DNA of 64,000 nucleotides from Corylus avellana (lineage: Eukaryota > Streptophyta > Magnoliopsida > Fagales > Betulaceae). The stretch's first letter is position 1. Each line of letters begins with the position of its first letter. Shown piece after piece: positions 1 to 9,418 of this stretch. Location: the NCBI RefSeq assembly GCF_901000735.1, contig NC_081543.1, positions 28,290,251 through 28,354,250 on the forward strand, written 5' to 3'. A program made the position numbers and the translations under genes. The notes under the pieces are model-generated. The model was not told the DNA's origin and made no database searches. It saw only the letters and a list, made by a program, of their open reading frames with translations.

Positions 1-751
1 CGAAAAACACCAAGGCCGGTCGGATGCATCGATCACTTGATCGGTTCTCGCCGGAGAATCCAAGGCCGGTCGGATACATCAATCACAAACAACAAACAAA
101 CAACAAATTTTCACATGATTAACCAACAAGATTCGCCGGAAAACAGATGCTGGAAAAACAAAAAACTTTGCCGGAGCTTGGCTGGAAATATGCCGGAACT
201 TCGTCGGGGCTTCAAAACTGGCTGGAAACACATAGAACAGGCTGGCAGTACCTAAAAACAGAAGAAAAACACTGAAAAACAGAACAGAAACAGTCACTGG
301 AGGCTTGCCGGACCTTTGCCGGAGACTCGCCGGAGCTCGACGGAACTTGCCGGAGAAGACAGAACACTCCAGCCACTTCAACAACAGCAACTACAGAATC
401 AATAGAAGGCCACACAGTAACGTTTCAACACCAAAAACATCAAATTGTCCGAAATTTTTTTTTTTTTTTTTTTTTTTTCCCGATGGCCGCTGCAACTTTT
501 CTGGCCACTTCAAACAAGACAGAAAACCACCGCAGAACCATCCGGCTAGCATCACAGAAGATCAAAAACAAACAAAATATATATATATATTTTTTTCTCA
601 CCGGAAGGAGTTCCGGTCACCATAAAACAAGAGCAAAACAGCTCTACGGAGCTCTTTGAAGGTACTGCCCGTGTGGGTTAGCCCACACGGGCAGTGCTGC
701 CACCAAGAAGAAAACTAAACTACCCAAGAATCGAAACAAGCTCTGATACCA
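1..751 (-). mobile_element. LTR retrotransposon internal leader (Copia-like), cut by window edge
   Basis: On the minus strand this follows directly from the LTR at 752-891. It begins with TGGTATCAGAGC (740-751), the primer-binding site complementary to initiator tRNA-Met used by many plant Copia and TRIM elements. The leader has several perfect short hairpins: arms 664-677/682-695, and arms 600-606/611-617. It also has an oligo-A run on the minus strand (457-478). No gag or pol protein is recognisable here. The remainder, and the other LTR, would lie left of position 1. The assignment to Copia rather than a TRIM rests on the primer type and short LTR only. Confidence 0.7.
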
Positions 752-891
752 TGTTATAGTTTGTATGAACGTTTTAGACACAAAAGGCGGAGGCTATTAT
801 ATTATTCAACTTATGTTAACCTAATACAAGCATCCTATTATATAGGATTAGGGAAATACCATAGAGACTAAAATACTCAACTCTTCTAACA
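752..891 (-). mobile_element. 140-bp LTR of the retrotransposon
   Basis: Read on the minus strand it starts TGTTAGAAGAG and ends CTATAACA, giving the TG...CA ends and the TGTTA/TAACA inverted termini expected of an LTR. It abuts the tRNA-Met primer-binding site exactly. It is therefore the 5' LTR of a minus-strand element. The flank at 892-896 (gtcgg) would be one copy of the target-site duplication, but its partner is outside the window. On the right it joins LINE-derived sequence, so the element probably inserted into an older LINE. Confidence 0.75.
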
Positions 892-1420
892 GTCGGCAAC
901 CCTACAAAAGATCCTTGTCATGGATAATCTAAGAAAAATGTCTATCATCGTGATTGATAGGTGTTGTATGTGTAAAAGGAATGGAGAGTTCGTGGACTAT
1001 CTTCTTCTCTATTGTGAAGTTGCCGATGCCTTATAGGATGTTTTCTTCAGTAGATTTGGGCTGTCTTGGGTTATACCTAGACGAGTAATCAACTTTTATG
1101 CATGTTGATGATATGCTGGGACGCTCAAAGTGCTACTGTGTGGAAGATGGTGTCTTCTTGACTCTTGTAGTGTCTATAGAAGGAAATGAATGACAGACGA
1201 TTTAAAGACTGTGAGAGAACTTTGGATGAGCTTAAGTCGTTATTTTCTATACTTCATGTCTTTGGGACATCAACTTTTGTTTCTCCTTTAGTGATTAGTT
1301 ATCATGATTTCTTTATTCTCTTTTCTCATTCTAGTTAGGTGTTTTCTCATGTATACTTCCTATGTATCTGGGGGCACTTTGCTCTTTTAATGATCTCTAG
1401 ATTAATTATCAAAAATCATG
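892..1420 (+). mobile_element. Degenerate LINE fragment (C-terminal ORF2, zf-RVT region)
   Basis: Conceptual plus-strand translation gives a stop-interrupted relative of the zinc-binding region at the end of plant L1-type reverse transcriptase. IDRCCMCKRNGEFVDYLLLY matches the [20 protein letters not shown] stretch of the better preserved LINE at 3014-4477. Stops and frame changes make it non-coding. It ends near 1420, where the sequence becomes A-rich (cttatcaaaaatc). Confidence 0.65.
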
Positions 1421-1449
1421 AAAACTAGACATGAGAATATTGGGGAAAA

Positions 1450-1670
1450 AAAACTCTAGTTCCACCACCATCTACTTGTGGTTTTCAAAACTTCTATCAT
1501 TTCTTTCTCTCCAAAGACACCACATTAGGCAAGACAGAACAACCTTCCACACTAATGCACTCTGAAGATTATAGGCTTTATGGTAAAAGTGCAAAACAAC
1601 TAGCATCTTATAACCTCTATGATACATTGGGGAAAGACTTTTTGAAATAAAGGATAAGATCACCAATTGA
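1450..1670 (-). mobile_element. LINE fragment, minus strand
   Basis: A 64-codon minus-strand stretch contains CLMWCLWRERNDRSFENHK, the same motif as [17 protein letters not shown] in the LINE at 3014-4477. It is the C-terminal tail of a plant L1-type ORF2. It lies tail-to-tail with the plus-strand fragments on either side. Confidence 0.6.
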
Positions 1671-1689
1671 CTAAGAATGCTCCTCCTCC

Positions 1690-1975
1690 TTTCCCTTTTC
1701 CCATAATGCAGCAGTGTGAAAGATGATTATGTTATGTCTTTTGTGGTGTATTTGGAGGGAAATAAATTATAGGAGTTTTGAAGAATGCAAGAGGACAGTA
1801 GTGGATTTGAAGTCCTCCTCTATCACTTTTTCCCACTGGGCAACAACTTTAGACTTTCCTTTGTGTGCTTTCTTTTCCTGAATTTTTTTTCTAGTTAGGT
1901 GTTTCTCTTGTACACTTCTTGTATACCTAAGTGCACCTTATTGATTACTTATCAAAAAATAAAAAATAATTAGAG
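1690..1975 (+). mobile_element. LINE 3' end, plus strand
   Basis: The stretch carries the same C-terminal ORF2 remnant in the opposite orientation to its left neighbour. It then runs through the typical LINE tail (cttgtacacttcttgtatacc) to an A-rich end (tgattacttatcaaaaaataaaaaa). It is interrupted by stops. The remaining 1976-2491 interval shows no recognisable exon or element. Confidence 0.55.
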
Positions 1976-2491
1976 GCCAAACCAAAGGTTGGATAGGGAC
2001 TAGGATCAAGACCTCTTCATGGCTGACTATTTTATCATCATGGGACTCATCTATTCAATTGAAGACCTTCCCACAGCAATCCACTCTCTTTATTTAGTTC
2101 TTCCATAAGTAACATTTGAGCTGGACATGTCAATTCACCAAAATAAATAGATAAATTGAGTGCTTCGCTAGACAGGTAATTGCAGGACCAACTCCATCAT
2201 AGCTAATTTCCATTTACTCTTAACTCAAAAGTAACATAATGAGTCTTGATAGTATTATTCATTTAAAGAATTCAAGTAAAACTTAAGATTTAGATATATC
2301 GCAGATTGAACTGTTGGGTCCCTTAAATGAGTCTCTTTCTGGTTACAAATGTTTTAACCCAATATTGAACTGGTGTTACTACTAAGCCGCTAACATTGCA
2401 AAGAATTAGCAGAGAAAACATAAATTAGTAAAACAAGGCACTTATGGCAATGAAAAAGGAACACACACGAAGAAAGCAGTATAAATTCTAC

Positions 2492-5400
2492 CTGGTCTGC
2501 CACAGCATACAAAAGCGCTATGATACATGGAAGACAGCAGCAAACGGCAATACCAATGACACATGCCAGTGCAACACAGAATACGACAAAGAACACGTCA
2601 AAACCCAAGAAAATTATACATAGCCTGCATACCACACATCATACTGTCCAACGTAAGATTCAAATACAAATAATGGTTTGATTTCAGAGAGTGAGAAAGG
2701 ACCAACACATACCAGTAAAGCTGAGGGGAGCCATGTGCTAAAGCTTGACTATCTGCAGAAACCCAGTAGAACCCAATGATCCACCAGATAAATGAAAACA
2801 TTGTATTTGCAGATTCCAGATGCTTTGCAACACTGCTGTGAGGATAAAAACAAAAAATGATGAGCACATATTCTAAACTATCAGATGAAATGCTTCCCAA
2901 GAGGATCAAGTACCAAATCATTAGGTACTGAAAATATTGGATATCATCTTAATGAGCATATATTCTTCTTCTTTTTTTATAAGTAATCAAAATTTCATTA
3001 AAAGATGCAACTCTTTTTTTTTTTTTTAATAAGTAATGATGCATTAAGAGGGCGCAAATGAGCGCAACCCAAGTACACAGAAAGTATACAAGAGAGCGAC
3101 TAAGAAGGAGAGAAAGAAGAAGAGAACATAAAGAGAAAATCAGGAAAATTGATCACTAAGGGTGCAAGTCAGCCTGCAGTCCAAGTAAAAAGTGTGTACA
3201 AAAAGAAATGAACAAGGTCCTCAAGATTCCTCGACAAATCCTTGAAGCATTGAGCATTCCTTTCCTTCCATAAGCACCACAATAGACAAAGGGGAACCAT
3301 CTTCCACACCACATCACTACGGGATTTTCCGCCCAACCACCAACTAGCAAACATTTCCTTGACACTTCTAGGCATAACCCAACACGTGTTGAACCGAGAA
3401 AAGGTAACATCCCACAAAGTGCGCACAACCCCACAATAGAGAAAGAGATGATCCACAAACTCCCCTTCCGATTCATACATGCAACATCGGTTAATCACAA
3501 CAATATCTTTCTTTCGAACGTTATCCAAGGTAAGAGATTTCCCAAGGGCGGCTGACCAAGCAAAGACCCTCGGTGCGCCAAATACTTTTTCAAGGGAAAT
3601 GGTTAGGCTCTTTAAGAGCAAGCTTCTCTGAAAAAGAGCGAACCTCAAACTTCCCTTTTCTTGAAGGAATCCACCACATCCGATACTCCCCTTCCCCACG
3701 CATCGAGAGCGAATACAAGAGCGAGAATAAAGAGGCTAAGACCTCCTCCTCCCAATCATGAACTCTACGAGTGAAGGTAACATTCCAAAGAACAGTACCA
3801 TTTGAACACTCCTTGATATCCGCAATGGAAGCATCCTTATTATTAGCAATATTGAAAAGACCGGGATAAGCATCCTTGAGGGACATCTCGCCACACCAAG
3901 TATCCTCCCAAAATTTAACTTTCGACCTCAAGCCAAGATCAAATCTAAAGTGGCATTGAAACGACCTCCAACCCCTGCAAATGTGTTTCCATAACCCCAC
4001 CCCATGCGAACCACGGGGATCTTTAGAACCCCAACCGCCCCAAAACACACCATACTTCGCCACCAAGATTATTCTCCACCAAGCCTCTTCCTCATGAGCA
4101 AATGTCCACAACCATTTCCCCAAAAGAGCTTGATTAAAAAAACGCAAGCTCCGGATCCCTAAACCACCCTCAGAAATCAAAGAGCAAACCTCGTGCCAAC
4201 TGACCAAATGGAACTTAGGCTCATCATTGAGCCCACCTCATAAAAAATCCCGTTGAAGCTTCTCAATGCGATTCACCACAATAGTAGGGATAGGAAAAAG
4301 AGACAGAAAATAGGTAGGGAGATTGGATAATGTGCTCTTGATGAGGGTGAGCCTAGCCCCCTTGGACAAATACAAACGCTTCCAAGGGGCCAACCTTCTA
4401 GCAATCTTCTCCAACAAGTCTTCCCAAATAGCCAAAAGCTTGAACGAGGCCCCTAGCGGAAGACCCAAATACTTCAAATTAAAAGATGCAACTCATGTAC
4501 ACATGAAGTATACAAGAGAAACGCCTAAAGCATATATTCTGCAACCTCAAACAATACACCAACATGCCATACTCTACATGATACATTTTGGAAACGAAGT
4601 CAGCACCTACTAATTCAAAAGAAAATCAAAGGAATTGCCTAAAATCAATTTATAGATGAAACCACAACACAGAAATGTATGTGGTAAAAAATATCAAGTT
4701 CTTTTATCATACAACCAGGAAAGTATACTCTTCTTTCTACAGCATGTCATCAACCACGCACAGTACTCTTCCACATTTATACATTTCTATAAATAAATTT
4801 GAAAAATTATAACCGGCACAAATATAAAATATTGAACCTATCCCCAAAACAAAAAAAGTAAACATAGAAGTGCAAGGTTCCACAATATAAATACCAAAAA
4901 CAAAGAAAAGTTTCATTTCATTCTACATTTATGAGTCTCCAACAATACGCAAAAACACTTTCATCCAAATAAGCCAATAAACAAGCCACTTTGAATACCT
5001 TTCGCATCTTGAAGATGCCAAAATCTCTCGTATTCAATCATGTAAGTAACCTTACAAAGAAAAAAATCATATACATAACAAGTGACCTATTAGATATTAT
5101 CAAACAACTACACAACGGACTATAAAGCTTCAAGACTTACTAAACACCAATATGAATGCTTAATAATTAACCCCAAGGGGTTGGCCCAAGTGGTGGAGGC
5201 CTTGGTCTTGAGGTATCATCCCTTCAAGGTTTAAGGTTCAACACCTCATGGGTGCAAACAATCCTTTGGGGCCACACCCCCTTGTGAAAAGCCAGCGATT
5301 TAACCAGTTCCGTGTAGGGAAACTTCCAAGGGTGCGGTGCACGGAACCGGGGTTTACTCTAAAGGGGTGGTGTTGAGGTACCCCGACATAAAAATAAATA

Positions 5401-6250
5401 AATAAATAAATAAATAAAAAATGCTTAATAATTAATTCTACAATAAACATTTAAAAAGCATTTTCATCCAAATAGGCCAATATACAAACTACCACGAATC
5501 CCTTTTGCAATTTGAAAACAACAAAATTATCATCTATTCAGTCGAATACATAACAAGACACGATTTTTTTTTTCTTTTTTTGATATGTAACAAGACACAA
5601 TTAAGATAACATCAAATAACTACACAACCGACTATAAAGATTTGAAATTTATAAGACACCAATGTAAATCCTCAAAATCCAATTCTGTAAAAACAAAATT
5701 ACCCGCCGCCTTCCTCCTCCAAATGATCCGCCAACGTCACGTACTGCCCCGAAGTCTCTCTCAGCCCCGCCGGGCTCGAATTCCCGCCACTATCCGTCGA
5801 ATTAAATCCCAGTGCCCGGCCCCGCCTCCGCCGCTGCCTCCTCCTATACTCGACACAGACGCAGACCATGTGCAGCACGCACTGCAGGGCATAGCCGATG
5901 AGCCAGAGCCGGAGCGGCATGGTGGGCGACTCGCTCCGGCTCAACACCAGCACCGTTGTGGCGACCACCACGAACGCGAAGTTCCAGATGATGTCGAGCA
6001 CCACCACGGGCTTCGAGTACGCCCAGTCGCTCTGCCGCTCCTCCAGCTGCTCCGCCGCGCTCTCGCGCACAAGCATCGACGGCTCGCGCATCGCCCGCCG
6101 GCCGGTGCCTCCGCTGGCCTGCCGGAGGAACCGCGCAGCCTGGCGCAGGCTCTGCCGCTGCACAAATCGGCGGCTAGGGTTGGCCTCATCGCTGGACCCG
6201 CTCGAGTTGCTGAGCAACGGCGTCGTATCAACGATGTCGGATGAAGCCAT
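2492..6250 (-). CDS. Membrane RING-type E3 ubiquitin ligase, 3'-incomplete (At1g63170/At1g12760-like)
   Basis: Three exons are visible on the minus strand: 6250-5703, 2835-2713 and 2624-2492 (268 codons in all, in phase). Exon 1 starts [14 protein letters not shown] and holds a basic linker, two hydrophobic helices ([21 protein letters not shown] and a following one) and a basic run. Exon 2 has the family hallmark [16 protein letters not shown], and exon 3 continues with [20 protein letters not shown] and a CCCLPC segment, ending YAVADQ before a GT donor. In known family members the next exons carry the cytosolic C3HC4 RING that binds E2 enzymes. No RING-coding sequence is found between 2491 and 1, where retroelements lie instead. 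Either the last exons are beyond the window behind a long intron or the gene is truncated. Intron 1 (2836-5702) contains a LINE and a SINE. The identity of the family is secure from memory of its sequence; function is not. Confidence 0.85.
2997..3013. repeat. LINE target-site duplication, left copy
   Basis: The 17-bp sequence attaaaagatgcaactc is repeated exactly at 4478-4494 and brackets the LINE. Confidence 0.9.
3014..4477 (-). mobile_element. 5'-truncated L1-type LINE with exact TSD
   Basis: The minus strand encodes the end of a plant LINE ORF2. It begins within the reverse transcriptase (MKYLGLPLG, then [20 protein letters not shown], 4477-4238) and continues through the connection region ([21 protein letters not shown], 4200-3590). 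It ends in the zinc-binding region with [17 protein letters not shown] and [11 protein letters not shown] (3699-3160). The reading frame changes at least twice, so it is dead. The 3' end is an oligo-A tail (plus-strand T run 3014-3027). Identical 17-bp target-site duplications flank it. The insertion lies in intron 1 of the RING gene, in the same orientation as that gene. Confidence 0.92.
4478..4494. repeat. LINE target-site duplication, right copy
   Basis: This is an exact copy of 2997-3013. Confidence 0.9.
5171..5419 (+). mobile_element. SINE (family B), full length with TSD
   Basis: The element is 249 bp. It starts ccccaaggggttggcccaag, which has a tRNA-like A-box region (ggcccaagtggtggaggcc), and ends in an (aaat)n tail at 5391-5416. 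Perfect 16-bp direct repeats (aatgcttaataattaa) at 5155-5170 and 5420-5435 mark target-primed insertion. A related element is at 9795-9947 and a decayed one near 39600. It lies in intron 1 of the RING gene. Confidence 0.85.
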
Positions 6251-7862
6251 TCGCGATAACAGGATCAGGGGATTTTCAGGTATTTGGAACCCTAAATCGG
6301 CGAATCGAATCGTTCAGCCCATGCGGAAGTCAGCAAGCCCTTGAAAATAAAATCAAGGAAAATGAGGGACCTATTGTTAGAATTTGAAGAAAGAAAGAAA
6401 TTGTGGTTTTGAGGTCTGTGCGATAATGGAAGGTACCACCAAATGATCCAGATATGAATAAGAGGATTTGTGTGTTTTTTTTTTTTGTCTCAGGTACGGT
6501 TGCTCCGATAATTACAGCTTATCTGGCCGTTAGTAACCGACTGAGAGACGGTACAAATATCAGATTGTTTTTGTAGGGAGATCGGACGGTCAGGAACCGT
6601 TCGATTTAAGGTTCTTGTTGTACGATGGAGGTGGATCGGACTTTTGTGGCGCTGACGTGGATTTTGCGGCCGGATATCAGCGGCTCCTTATAAACGGCGT
6701 GAAATTTGAGAAGGATTGTTTGTTTTGTTTGTGATCCTCTTCTCGTATTTATTTAGATTTGATTGTTTTAACGTAAAATACTTTTTTTGAAAAAATATGT
6801 TAAAATATAATGTTTTATTGTAAAATACTTTTTGAGTTTTTTTTTTTGTCTTTTTAAAAGGTCTTTGGTGTTTTGGCTCATACAAAAAATAGCAAAGTCA
6901 AAAAACAGCCGACGACTACTAACGGTTGTCTGGTAGTTTAAAATGGTACATTTTGTCTACCAAATTACAATGTCAAATACACCATTAAAATAAAAAATAA
7001 AAATAAAAAAACTCAAATTCGAAAAATAGTTTATAAAATTTAAAAATTGAAATTATTTTCCAAACTAAATAAGGTTTTTTTTGTCAAATCAAAAAATATT
7101 TTTAATTTGACTATTATTTTTTTATTGCACCAAATACTGACAAGTATGAAAAAACAATTTTTTAAAAATATTTTATACTGAAACAAACGAAATCTTAATC
7201 GCGCGCAAAAAAAAAAAAAAAGGCAAAGTATAATCTCTTAGGAAAACAAAAAACTAGCAAACCCCACTCAACCTTGAAAGTGTTTTATTTAAGTTTGTTC
7301 CATTTATCCTAATTTAATGTTTTTTTGTAAAAATATATATTTCTTAGATAATAGTAGATAATATTGGTTTGTTTATTTTTATAAATTTAATAATATTGTT
7401 TGTGTCATGTAACTGATGTAAGGGCCTTTCTCCACCATCCCGACTCCCTCCCATTTAAAAAAACCCTATTATTGTCTTCAATTTTAATTGGTTGCCGTCC
7501 GACTCGACCAATTTTGGTTGAGCGGGGTTATACACTTGACACCTTAAGTATTTTTACATATTTCGTTTGAGTCATTTCGTGTATTTTCCGCCCAATTTAG
7601 TAATGCAAATTACTATTATTTATATCACATCAAATACTTTTTCAAACCAAAAATAAAATATAATGCAATGTCGGCAAGACTCAAAACAACAAAACAACCC
7701 ATCCTCAAAAAAAAAAAAAAACTCACATTCCTCTTTTGAGTTCTTACTTCAACAATCCTTCTATTTCTCTTTCTCCCCCATTTTTGCTATTTTGTTGTCC
7801 ATGATGAGACCTGCCTACGGTGTTTGCCATTACATATATCACTTAAAGTTACAAACTCTAAG

Positions 7863-8017
7863 TAATGCTAGCGGTCATCTTTTTATCCTTTTAAAGTTGA
7901 TGTGCTTTTAAAATTACTATTAAATTTTAGATGAATCATACTTGAATTTTGATCCAATTGTGATTTTGAAAGCCACATCAACTTCAGGAGGATAAAAAAT
8001 TAGTCTATAACATTACT
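7863..8017. mobile_element. Foldback MITE, 'aatgcta' family, copy 1
   Basis: The two halves are imperfect inverted repeats. agtaatgctagcggtcatct at the left pairs with the reverse of tagtctataacattact at the right, and the inner arms carry agttgatgtg/cacatcaact. The same termini occur at 30822-30999, 39804-39895, 46341-46507, 55373-55533 and 59600-59757. It has no coding capacity. Confidence 0.7.
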
Positions 8018-8305
8018 CTACAAACCCTAGCCGCCCACCTTTTTATGAAATAAAAGGTGTAAGATGCAAGACATGTATTTTAAAATAGATTTGAAGGCTC
8101 AATAGATTTTGAAGCCTAAAACGATAATTCTAAAGCATTCACATTTGATTGGGCAAATGTTTAGTTAAATATCACATTTTTTGTATTTTAATTATCTACT
8201 TTTTCAAAACATCTGCATATGACTTAGCATTTTAGCCATCAAATTTCACTTGTTAATTTAAAATATTATGTATTTATCTCCTTTCTCTATTCACACATAA
8301 GAGAG

Positions 8306-8308
<3 letters not shown>

Positions 8309-8343
<35 letters not shown>
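8309..8343. repeat. (AAT)n(ATT)n palindromic microsatellite
   Basis: A run of aat repeats turns into att repeats at its centre, so the run is its own reverse complement and could extrude as a cruciform or hairpin. Confidence 0.85.
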
Positions 8344-8344
<1 letters not shown>

Positions 8345-9009
8345 TTTTATCATAGTTTGGTATGGATTGTTGAGCTACAGTGCTTATCAAATGTGTTGTG
8401 TACTATACTAGCTCAACAAACTTTTAGCTATTTTGATTAGCAAGATGTAGGGTTTTTTTTTTTTTTTTTTTTCAAAAATACAGGGACAATTGATATTTTC
8501 AATAATTTCCATAAGACAAAACAGAAATTATTGACGAATCAGTCCCATTGCAAAATTTTAATACTTTTTTGTGGTACATTGCCAATTTTTAAACATCTGA
8601 AACCAATTGTAAATCGCGTAAAACTTTGAAAAGTAAAGTATATTTTTTCCCAAATTTTATCAAGTAAAATTCAATACATGGGGTTAAGAATGACAATTTG
8701 TGTTCGTGTTCGTGTTCGTGTGTCGAGTTCAAGGTAGTATCAATACACGAGTATGAGCCTATATATAGATTACTTATACTCTGACTAATTTAATTAAACA
8801 TATCCTTAAACTCTAACCAGCTAATTTTGTGTCAAATTTGGAGGTAGTATAAAAAGTTATTAACCCTAAATATTGTGTGAACTCGTCGAGACATAAATAT
8901 ATGACTATGTAAATTAATGATAATCCGACTCATTTAATTAAACACTCTAACTTTTAACTCATTGAATATTTTGATCAAAATTGTAAACTCTACACGAGCT
9001 ATATCAGAT

Positions 9010-9185
9010 TCTCATATTATGAAATCGTGGTCCTTCATTTTAAATCCAATAGTTTATTAAATAATTTAAATTTCGTTAAAACAAAAGCCAGATTAAAATT
9101 AAAATTTAATGTCTTGGTTATACAAAAATAACTGGTATTTTATAAATCATTTAATTTAAAATGAAGGGTCACATAACATGAGATT
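9010..9185. mobile_element. Foldback MITE, 'ccttcattttaaat' family, copy 1
   Basis: Left arm tggtccttcattttaaatcc pairs with right arm atttaaaatgaagggtcaca, and the central parts share ggttatacaaa and ggtattttataaa with the copy at 49195-49345. It ends about 230 bp before the RFC2 start codon, so it lies in the likely promoter. Confidence 0.7.
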
Positions 9186-9418
9186 CTCCAATTTTAAGTA
9201 ATTGGATGGATCTCAATCCGGCAATAATCAAATTATACCATGTATATAAAATAAAAAGGAAAATTCCCCTCTTCATGCCACCTATTCTGTGCAATTTCCC
9301 TCCAAATCAAAAGGGTTTGGAGGAAAGGGTTTTTTCGGTGGGTTTCTTTCAGAGCAACCCATTTGTTAGACTACCTTTAGCGTTTAGGCTTTTAGCGAAC
9401 CTTGGTCTCACGGCAACA

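Larger units (their letters stand above)
2966..4540 (-). mobile_element. Older LINE 3' tail split by a younger LINE
   Basis: If the 3014-4477 LINE and one target-site copy are removed, 2966-3013 joins 4495-4530. The joined sequence (ataagtaatcaaaatttcattaaaag... then atgtacacatgaagtatacaagaga) resembles the 3' tail of the inserted LINE (aataagtaatgatgcattaa... agtacacagaaagtatacaagaga). It therefore looks like an older LINE tail on the same strand that served as the target. Only the tail is left. Confidence 0.55.
6251..9418. other. Intergenic region between the divergent RING and RFC2 genes
   Basis: No coding gene is seen in these 3.2 kb. The first few hundred bases are the 5' region of the RING gene. 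The rest is AT-rich and holds two foldback MITEs (7863-8017 and 9010-9185), a palindromic (aat)n(att)n run at 8309-8343 and a hAT-like remnant starting near 8686 (gaatgacaatttgtgttcgtg). Confidence 0.6.

Noticed and set aside
5642..6344. Two plus-strand open frames of 200 and 148 codons over the RING exon
   Set aside because: They are the complement of RING exon 1, whose minus-strand translation matches a known family. High GC content makes all frames open.
9206..9418. In-frame N-terminal extension of RFC2
   Set aside because: Known RFC2 proteins start near MAASSS, and the extension has no similarity to the family and lies in the presumed 5' UTR.
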